A program made the position numbers and the translations under genes. From Hyphomicrobium sp. (lineage in GTDB: Bacteria; Pseudomonadota; Alphaproteobacteria; Rhizobiales; Hyphomicrobiaceae), in the NCBI GenBank assembly GCA_021732485.1, contig JAKFUV010000009.1, positions 248,001-312,000 on the forward strand: a stretch of 64,000 nt of DNA. The letters are read 5' to 3'. Numbering within the stretch: the first letter of the stretch is position 1; each line of letters begins with the position of its first letter. The notes beneath the pieces are model-generated. The model had not been told where the DNA came from, did no database searches, and saw only the letters and a program-made list of their open reading frames with translations. Below, one piece after another: positions 57,914 through 64,000 of the stretch.

Positions 57914-59794
57914 TTACTTTTTGCCGTCGTCGCCGGAGCCGCTCGTGCCGAACAGTCGCGTTAATGGTGCGAACTGCCGCTTCATATTTTGCATGAGATG
58001 CACTTCGGCGCCGTTCTTCTTATTGATGTACCATTGCTGCACGATCGACAACGTGTTGCTCCACGCCCAGTAGATGACGAGCCCGGCCGGGAATGACGCC
58101 AGCAGGAACGTGAACAACAGCGGCATCCATTGAAAGATCTGCTGTTGTATCGGATCGGGCTGCGGCGGGTTCAACTGCATTTGAATCCACATGGTCACGC
58201 CCATGATGAGCGGCCATACGCCGATATGGAGATATTCAGGGACCGCGAACGGCAGCAGGCCGAACAAGTTGAACAGCGACGTCGGATCGGGGGCTGAGAG
58301 ATCCTTGATCCAGCCGAAAAACGGCGCGTGACGCATATCGATGGTTACGAACAGAACTTTGTAAAGCGCGAAAAAAACCGGGATTTGAAGCAGGATCGGC
58401 CAGCACCCGGCCAACGGATTGATCTTCTCCTTGCGGTAGAGATCGAACATTTCTTTTTGCTGACGCTGAGCGTCGTCTTTGTAGACGTCCTTGATGCGCG
58501 CCATCTCCGGCTGCAGTTTTTTCATCCGCGCCATGCTGGTGTATTGCTTGTTGGCCAGCGGATAGAACAGCGCCTTGACGATCACCGTCAGGATCAGAAT
58601 CGTAACGCCGAAGTTGTGGACCAGAGCGTTGATCTTCTCCATCAGTCCAAACAGCGGCTTGGTGATAAAGTAGAACCAACCCCAGTCGACCATCCGGTCG
58701 AACTGTTGGATGCCAAGGGCGCTCTCATAGCTATCAATGATCGTCGCCTGCTTGGCGCCGGCATAAAGATGCGCTTCGACGCCTTTGCGTGCGTTTGGCG
58801 GGATGACGACAGCGCCACGCAAATAGTCAGCCTGAAACGCGTCCCGCTCACCGGGCGCTGAAGCCTTAACCGCCGAGTACATGGCGCGATACGGTTCTTT
58901 TTGATCGGGAACGAGGGCTGCTGCCCAATACTTGTCGGTGATGCCAAGCCAGCCGCCGGTGACATTTTCAATCGTCGTCGGCACGCCTTTAGACGTCGCA
59001 TTGGCGTAAGTGATTTCCTGCAGACCTTGCGCACCCGAGACGCCGATCAAGCCTTCATGCAGAATGTAGAATGCTTGCGATTTTGGCTGGCCATAGCGGT
59101 GAATGCGGGCATAGGGGAGCAATGCAACGTCGGCTGCTGTTTTGTTTTCGACTTCATCGACGACTTTGAACATGTAGTCCTTGTCGATCGAGACGGTGCG
59201 GCGGAACACCAAGCCCCCGCCATTGTCCCACGTCAACGTGACCGGCGTTCCTGGTGTCAGCGCATCGCCGCTTTCAATCGACCAAAGTGTATCGCGATCG
59301 GGCACCTTGGTTTGCGTGCCGCCTTGCGGCACCCAGCCATACTCCGCAAAGTAAGGCTCGGGCGCATCGACCGGTGACAGCAGCGTCACCTTGGCCGAAT
59401 TGGGATCGACGGTCTCGCGATACTTGACGAGCACGAGGTCATCGATGCGGCCGCTTTTGAGTGCGATAGAGCCTTCGAGCGATGGCGTCCGGATCGCGAT
59501 GCGCGGCGACCCTTTCAATGCATCGTCACGCGATGCCGCCGACTTAGCCGGTTGTCCGGCACCAACAGGCGCCATCGCCGACGGCCCGGCAACCGGGGCG
59601 GTGCCGACACCTGGAATGCCGATTACGTCGCCCGTGCGTTGTGCTTCGACGTCTTTGGCGAATTCCTTGCGCGCTTGTTCCTGCTGAACCATGGGCCGCG
59701 CAAAAAAATACTGCCAGCCCAGCAGGACCGCGAGCGACAGTATGATCGCGTACATCAGGTTGTTTTGGTCTTTGGGATCGTTCTGGGAATTCAT
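57914..59794 (-). CDS. yidC: Membrane protein insertase YidC
   Basis: The 626-residue inner-membrane insertase starts with the N-terminal helix MNSQNDPKDQNNLMYAIILSLAV, then a large periplasmic domain, and has the C-terminal five-helix core with FGVTILILTVIVKALFYPL, MARMKKLQPEMARIK and NPPQPDPIQQQIFQWMPLLF. It inserts proteins with or without SecYEG. The ATG at 59794 gives the family start. No yidD gene is present between rnpA and yidC (134 bases). Confidence 0.95.
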   Translation of the reverse strand: MNSQNDPKDQNNLMYAIILSLAVLLGWQYFFARPMVQQEQARKEFAKDVEAQRTGDVIGIPGVGTAPVAGPSAMAPVGAGQPAKSAASRDDALKGSPRIAIRTPSLEGSIALKSGRIDDLVLVKYRETVDPNSAKVTLLSPVDAPEPYFAEYGWVPQGGTQTKVPDRDTLWSIESGDALTPGTPVTLTWDNGGGLVFRRTVSIDKDYMFKVVDEVENKTAADVALLPYARIHRYGQPKSQAFYILHEGLIGVSGAQGLQEITYANATSKGVPTTIENVTGGWLGITDKYWAAALVPDQKEPYRAMYSAVKASAPGERDAFQADYLRGAVVIPPNARKGVEAHLYAGAKQATIIDSYESALGIQQFDRMVDWGWFYFITKPLFGLMEKINALVHNFGVTILILTVIVKALFYPLANKQYTSMARMKKLQPEMARIKDVYKDDAQRQQKEMFDLYRKEKINPLAGCWPILLQIPVFFALYKVLFVTIDMRHAPFFGWIKDLSAPDPTSLFNLFGLLPFAVPEYLHIGVWPLIMGVTMWIQMQLNPPQPDPIQQQIFQWMPLLFTFLLASFPAGLVIYWAWSNTLSIVQQWYINKKNGAEVHLMQNMKRQFAPLTRLFGTSGSGDDGKK

Positions 59795-59928
59795 TGAGAC
59801 CTCGGCTCGGGCCGCCCAAAAAAGTGCCCGATGCATGTGGCATCAGACCGGGGCCGTCGACAGCCCGCAAGCGATGGCGGAAAGTTGTCGCAAAAGAAAG
59901 GGGACACCCGGTCACGCTTGATGATTTT

Positions 59929-60357
59929 CTAGCTTTTTGTCGGCTGCTCCGGTTGGGCTGCGTATTGCCGTCCGTGCAACTTATCTAGTGAGCGGCCAAG
60001 ATCAGCGATCAAGTCGGGGTAGGGACGGTCAAAGGCTGCCTTTCGAGCAACAATGACGTAATCGAATCCGGCAACCGTCTGGTCGTGGGTGACCGTCGCA
60101 ACTGCGGCCTTCAAACGTCGCCGGATGCGGTTGCGCACCACGGCATTGCCGAGCTTTTTTGTGATCGTGAAGCCAAATCGGATCAGCGATGGGTCGATGA
60201 CTTTGATTCTTGACGGTTCGCCGGTGGCAGAAGCTGAGCGCCGTTTGCGTCCTTCGATCAAGAACGAGGCGCACGACGTTTTTGATCCGCCGCGCACGGC
60301 AAGAAATTCAGACCGGGATTTGAGTGTCGGAAAAGCCGGAATAGTGGCGACCTCCAA
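59929..60357 (-). CDS. rnpA: Ribonuclease P protein component
   Basis: The protein subunit of RNase P, about 142 residues, has LKSRSEFLAVRGG, FGFTITKKLGNAVVRNRIRRRLKAA (the RNR motif) and DYVIVARKAA. The start is uncertain: TTG at 60357 has GGGA upstream; an ATT at 60342 has a perfect GGAGG eight bases before it; TTG at 60402 is the longest. There is no in-frame ATG. It lies directly downstream of rpmH, the normal arrangement. Confidence 0.92.
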   Translation of the reverse strand: MEVATIPAFPTLKSRSEFLAVRGGSKTSCASFLIEGRKRRSASATGEPSRIKVIDPSLIRFGFTITKKLGNAVVRNRIRRRLKAAVATVTHDQTVAGFDYVIVARKAAFDRPYPDLIADLGRSLDKLHGRQYAAQPEQPTKS

Positions 60358-60425
60358 CGCGTGTCCCGCACCTCGGCTCTGTACCGGGCGACGGCACTGC
60401 AATGGGCCGGGGCGGACAGGACGCC

Positions 60426-60560
60426 TTAGGCGGTCAGGCGCTTGCGGCCCTTGGCGCGGCGGCGGGCGATGACATTGCGGCCACCGACCGTTAACATCCG
60501 CTTGCGGAAGCCGTGACGACGTTTGCGCACGAGGCGGCTTGGCTGATAGGTGCGTTTCAC
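60426..60560 (-). CDS. rpmH: 50S ribosomal protein L34
   Basis: The 44-residue protein reads [17 protein letters not shown], then [21 protein letters not shown] and RKRLTA, an unmistakable L34. The start is GTG at 60560 with GGAG six bases upstream. It is the first gene of the rpmH-rnpA unit. Confidence 0.95.
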   Translation of the reverse strand: MKRTYQPSRLVRKRRHGFRKRMLTVGGRNVIARRRAKGRKRLTA

Positions 60561-60903
60561 GGACGTCTCCGACGTGGGTTCGTTGCTACTCTCGATCGCG
60601 AAGAGTAGCTATATTATTGATGTATTTCAGGGCGTTGCGAAAAAGCTCCGCACGGGCTTTTGAGGCCTCGGCAGGACGTCGACATGCCCGGAATTTCAGG
60701 TCTTATAGGGGCGGCAAGATGTGAAGTCAACGCATGCTCGTGGCGCGGCGCTTCGTGCTCCCTGTCCGCACGTTTGACGGCTGCTGGAAACGCTGTCGGT
60801 GTTCGCGGCGTAATATCGACATCGCGTCGGTATGTGGTTGCGATCCACGTTTGTCACGAGGTCTCAACCATTGCTCGATGCTTACCAAGGTTTATGCCAT
60901 GTC
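60561..60903. other. Divergent intergenic region, no gene supported
   Basis: The region separates rpmH from the DUF547 gene. I find no DnaA boxes, no ORF with a ribosome-binding site and no strong hairpin apart from short G/C arms. It should contain the strong rpmH promoter. Confidence 0.4.
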
Positions 60904-61737
60904 GTGCGTGTGTGGCTGGCGCGACTGGGCGCGACCGTCATCGCGCTCTTAGCACTCACGCTTGTCGCACAGGCGGCTTCTCTCTCGGATAAATTCTCCA
61001 GCCATTTGAAGGGGTCAAAATCTGTCGTCGATCACGCCGTTTGGGACGGATTGCTGAAGACCTATGTCAAATCGTCCGCCGATGGGCTCAATCGGGTCGA
61101 TTATGCGAGCTTCAAACGCAATGGTCACGGCGTGCTCAAAACCTACATCAGCAAGCTTGCATCGGTGAACGTCGCCGCTCTTTCTCGTCCCGAACAGTTC
61201 GCGTTCTGGGTGAACCTCTACAACGCGAAAACGATTGACATCGTGTTGGACGCCTATCCGATCCGCTCGATCAAAGACGTGAAACTTGGCGGCGGTCTCA
61301 TTGCCGCTTTCACCGGCGGGCCATGGGCTGCAAATGTTGTGACTGTTTCCGGCGTCAATCTCAGTCTGAACGATATCGAGCATGAAATCCTGCGGCCGGT
61401 GTTTCGAGATCCGCGGGTGCACTACGCGGTCAATTGTGCTTCGATCGGCTGTCCGAATTTGTCGCTTGATGCGTACACAGGAGCGATGCTCGATGCGCAG
61501 CTCAATGCAGCCGCAGTTGGTTACATCAATCATCCGCGGGGTTTTTCGGCCTCGGCCGGCGGGCTTGTCGCGTCCTCGATCTATGACTGGTACAGCCAAG
61601 ATTTCGGCGGGTCGCCGCAGGGTGTGCTTAAGCACGCGGGCGCGTATGCAAACGCTAAATTGAAATCGGCGATGCAAAGAGCTGGTACAATCGACAGCTA
61701 CGCCTACGATTGGTCGCTGAATGATGTGCGGCCTTAA
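60904..61737 (+). CDS. DUF547 domain exported protein
   Basis: The product is about 277 residues and has a signal peptide (MRVWLARLGATVIALLAL, cleavage after AQA). The DUF547 core has RPEQFAFWVNLYNAKTI, GPWAANVVTVSG and VHYAVNCASIGCPNL, followed by SIYDWYSQDFGG. The fold is papain-like with a conserved Cys; function is unknown. Start at GTG 60904 is inferred from the signal peptide; ATG at 60832 adds 24 residues. Confidence 0.83.
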   Translation: MRVWLARLGATVIALLALTLVAQAASLSDKFSSHLKGSKSVVDHAVWDGLLKTYVKSSADGLNRVDYASFKRNGHGVLKTYISKLASVNVAALSRPEQFAFWVNLYNAKTIDIVLDAYPIRSIKDVKLGGGLIAAFTGGPWAANVVTVSGVNLSLNDIEHEILRPVFRDPRVHYAVNCASIGCPNLSLDAYTGAMLDAQLNAAAVGYINHPRGFSASAGGLVASSIYDWYSQDFGGSPQGVLKHAGAYANAKLKSAMQRAGTIDSYAYDWSLNDVRP

Positions 61738-61810
61738 AATCTGCCGCGTTAAAATGCGCTGCTGTATAACTGCCGACTGATGCGCTCGCTCTCGCAAGGA
61801 TCCTAGGCCT

Positions 61811-62596
61811 ATGACGTCCAATCAGCCAGCCGCGCCTGGTTCAGCGATGCGCCGTTTCTTGCCAATAATTGTGCTGGCCGGCGCCATGGCCGCTGTGTTC
61901 GGCATGGGGTGGCACAACTATCTTTCGTTCAAAACAATCGGCTTGAATTTCGAACTTTTGAAAAGCTACGTCTCTAACAATTTGGCGCTGGCGCTGCTCG
62001 CCTTTTGTGCGGTCTACATGGCTGTCGTCGCATTGTCGTTGCCCGGCGGGCTGGTGATGACATTGACCGGAGGCCTGTTATTCGGATGGTTGCTGGGCGC
62101 CACGGCGACCGTGATCGCCGCAACAGTCGGCGCAACACTCGTGTTTATGATCGCCAAAACATCATTTGGCGAAAGCCTGGCTGCGAAAGCCGGACCTTGG
62201 CTCGGCAAGCTAAGAGACGGATTTAAAGAGAATGCCTTCAACTACCTGCTGTTTCTGCGTCTCGTTCCGGCCTTCCCCTTTGTCGTCGTCAATCTCGCGC
62301 CGGCGTTGCTGGGCGTTCCATTGAGGACCTACATACTCGCAACTTTTTTCGGGATTATGCCGGGAACACTCGCGTTCAGTTTTGCTGGCGCAGGGCTTGG
62401 CAGCGTCATCGAGGCGCAGAACGCATCTTACCAAGCGTGCTTAGCCTCCAACCCGGCCAATCCGAATGTGGATTGCCCATATTCAATCGATACTTCGGCG
62501 CTGGTCACCAAAGAACTTCTGGCGGCCTTTGTGCTGCTCGGCATCGTTGCGCTGATACCCATCGCATTGAAAAAGATGAGAGGCGATCATGTCTAA
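61811..62596 (+). CDS. TVP38/TMEM64-family VTT membrane protein
   Basis: The 261-residue protein has about six helices and the VTT (DedA-like) core LSLPGGLVMTLTGGLLFG, RLVPAFPFVVVNLAPALLG and GIMPGTLAFSFAGAGLG. Likely a lipid scramblase/translocase type. It overlaps the mercuric-reductase-like gene by eight bases and so is coupled to it; the same pairing occurs in other Proteobacteria and Cyanobacteria. Confidence 0.88.
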   Translation: MTSNQPAAPGSAMRRFLPIIVLAGAMAAVFGMGWHNYLSFKTIGLNFELLKSYVSNNLALALLAFCAVYMAVVALSLPGGLVMTLTGGLLFGWLLGATATVIAATVGATLVFMIAKTSFGESLAAKAGPWLGKLRDGFKENAFNYLLFLRLVPAFPFVVVNLAPALLGVPLRTYILATFFGIMPGTLAFSFAGAGLGSVIEAQNASYQACLASNPANPNVDCPYSIDTSALVTKELLAAFVLLGIVALIPIALKKMRGDHV

Positions 62597-64000
62597 AGTT
62601 GAAAGCAACATCGTTCCCGCCTCCAGCACATCCTTGTCGGTTGACTTCTGCATCATTGGCGCGGGTTCGGGCGGACTTTCGGTCGCGGCAGCCGCAGCAG
62701 CGTTTGGTCAGCGCGTCGTCTTGATCGAAAAGCACAAGATGGGCGGCGATTGCCTCAACTATGGCTGTGTGCCGTCGAAGGCGCTGCTCTCCGCCGGCAA
62801 ACGCGCGCACGCTATCCAGACTTCGGCGCCATTCGGCATCACGTCGCAACAGCCGGTAATTGACTATCGTGCCGTCCACAAACACGTGCACGAGGTCATC
62901 GGCGCCATAGCGCCCAATGACTCCGTCGAACGCTTCACCGGTTTAGGCGTGCAAGTCATCACCGCCGCCGCGCGGTTTGTTGATGAAAAGACGGTTGCTG
63001 CCGGCGATTTCCGCGTCACCGCCCGGTGGTTTGTGATTGCAACTGGGTCTTCGCCGTCTGCGCCGCCGATTTCCGGGCTCTCCGATGTGCCCTACTTCAC
63101 CAACGAGACGATCTTCGACAACGCGCAGTTATTGCCGCATCTCGTGGTCGTCGGCGGCGGGCCTATCGGTTTGGAAATGGCGCAGGCCCATCGCCGGCTC
63201 GGCTCCAAAGTTACGGTCATCGAAGCCGCCAAGGCGCTCGGCCGGGACGACCCGGAAATGGCGATCATCGTGCTGCAACGCTTGCGGGCTGAGGGCGTCG
63301 AGATCATCGAGGATGCGAAGGTGACCAGCGTCGCGCGAACCGCCGCCGGCATTTCGGCAACAACGTTGCGTGAAGGTGCAACGCGCGTGATCGACGCGAC
63401 CCACCTGCTGGTTGCCGCGGGCCGCCGCCCCAACATAAGCGAACTTGGGCTGGAGGCGGCGGGCATCTCCGTCGACAAAAAAGGCATCACCGTCAACCCC
63501 GGATTAGTGACGAGCAACCGGCGCGTGTTTGCCATCGGCGACGTCGCTGGCGGGCCGCAGTTCACCCACATCGCCAATGATGACGCGGGGATCGTCATTC
63601 GCCGCGCCCTGTTCCGGCTGCCGGCAAAAACGACAGGCCGCGCCGTCCCTTGGGTCACCTTCACCGAGCCCGAGCTGGCCAACGCCGGGCTGAGCGAAGC
63701 CGACGCCCGCACCAAGTTCGGCAAGATCAACGTCCTGCGTTGGCCCTACCACGAGAACGACCGGGCCCAGGCCGAGCGCGAAACGATCGGTCATGTTAAA
63801 GTGATCACTGACAAGGGCGGTCGCATTCTCGGCGCCTCGATTGTCGGCGCGCATGCCGGTGAACTCATCCAAATGTGGTCGTTGGCCCTGTCGCAGCGCC
63901 TGAAGATCAAGGCCATGACCAGTTGGATTTCGCCCTATCCGACACTTTCGGAAATCAATAAACGGGCGGCTTTCCGTTACTATGCAACAGCCGCCGGTAA
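62589..64000 (+). CDS. Mercuric-reductase-like FAD disulfide oxidoreductase, 3' end cut off
   Basis: At least 470 residues are visible; the gene leaves the window. It has FAD motif IIGAGSGGLS, the redox pair in GGDCLNYGCVPSK, NAD motif VVGGGPIGLEMAQ, and FAIGDVAGG. Near the C-terminus SPYPTLSEINKRAAF has Tyr where lipoamide dehydrogenases have the catalytic His of HxHPTLSE. There is no N-terminal HMA domain and no true MerA tail visible, so a Hg(II) role is not implied. It starts with ATG at 62589 inside the end of the VTT gene. Confidence 0.88.
   Translation, partial: MSKVESNIVPASSTSLSVDFCIIGAGSGGLSVAAAAAAFGQRVVLIEKHKMGGDCLNYGCVPSKALLSAGKRAHAIQTSAPFGITSQQPVIDYRAVHKHVHEVIGAIAPNDSVERFTGLGVQVITAAARFVDEKTVAAGDFRVTARWFVIATGSSPSAPPISGLSDVPYFTNETIFDNAQLLPHLVVVGGGPIGLEMAQAHRRLGSKVTVIEAAKALGRDDPEMAIIVLQRLRAEGVEIIEDAKVTSVARTAAGISATTLREGATRVIDATHLLVAAGRRPNISELGLEAAGISVDKKGITVNPGLVTSNRRVFAIGDVAGGPQFTHIANDDAGIVIRRALFRLPAKTTGRAVPWVTFTEPELANAGLSEADARTKFGKINVLRWPYHENDRAQAERETIGHVKVITDKGGRILGASIVGAHAGELIQMWSLALSQRLKIKAMTSWISPYPTLSEINKRAAFRYYATAAG

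Overview
The window is about 60% G+C, is densely packed with genes and reads as core chromosome of an alphaproteobacterium, most likely of the order Hyphomicrobiales (Rhizobiales). Pointers are trxB beside an LsrB-like LysR gene, hrcA divergent from rph and next to grpE, dnaK and dnaJ, the block hemW–yqaA–dsbB, the order atpH-A-G-D-C followed by rppH, ctpA and an envC-like gene, the run twin-TM protein–cobalamin adenosyltransferase–rhomboid–etfBA–3-hydroxyacyl-CoA dehydrogenase, and argB–engB–yidC–rnpA–rpmH. I see no insertion sequence, prophage, CRISPR array, tRNA or rRNA.

Layout. 1-2.4 kb: start of leuC, an LsrB-like regulator and trxB. 2.5-7.5 kb: an MFS carrier, an OmpV/MipA porin-like protein, radC, map and an OmpA-like lipid/peptidoglycan-associated protein with a duplicated module. 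7.6-14.3 kb, all on the minus strand: rplS with an unusual tail, an arsR-arsC-arsH operon without an efflux pump, an L,D-transpeptidase, trmD, a DUF1330 gene, pyrF and a flavin reductase. 14.4-20.1 kb: chaperone cluster hrcA-grpE-dnaK-dnaJ. 20.3-24.8 kb: tightly coupled plus-strand operon rph, DUF1772, rdgB, hemW, yqaA, dsbB. 24.8-25.6 kb: a G/T-rich stretch with no convincing gene. 25.6-33.1 kb: small conserved proteins, an HNH nuclease, an AlkA-type glycosylase, gluQ, a DUF1287 protein, rsmI-yraN. 33.6-39.0 kb: F1 ATP synthase operon with an extra zinc-ribbon gene between atpD and atpC. 39.1-43.3 kb: two rppH-like Nudix genes, ctpA, envC-like. 43.7-48.2 kb: cobalamin adenosyltransferase, rhomboid, electron-transfer flavoprotein and hydroxyacyl-CoA dehydrogenase. 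48.2-52.8 kb: membrane protein, SDR, fasciclin-domain protein with an ECF sigma/anti-sigma pair, LysE exporter. 52.8-60.6 kb: HAD phosphatase, argB, a large Clp_N-domain membrane protein of unknown role, engB, yidC, rnpA, rpmH. 60.9-64 kb: DUF547 protein, VTT membrane protein and a mercuric-reductase-like flavoprotein cut by the window end.

Most genes are housekeeping: protein folding, RNA processing, membrane protein insertion, ATP synthesis, cell wall and division, and fatty-acid oxidation coupled to ETF. The parts that do not fit a routine description are the 774-residue Clp_N/Pro-rich/beta-domain/TM protein (54839-57163), the zinc-ribbon gene inside the atp operon, the L19 protein with a helix-hairpin-helix tail, the triple 14-bp repeat over the hrcA start, the G/T-rich non-coding tract at 24.8-25.3 kb, and the pump-less ars operon. 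All function calls come from reading the sequence; no database search was run.
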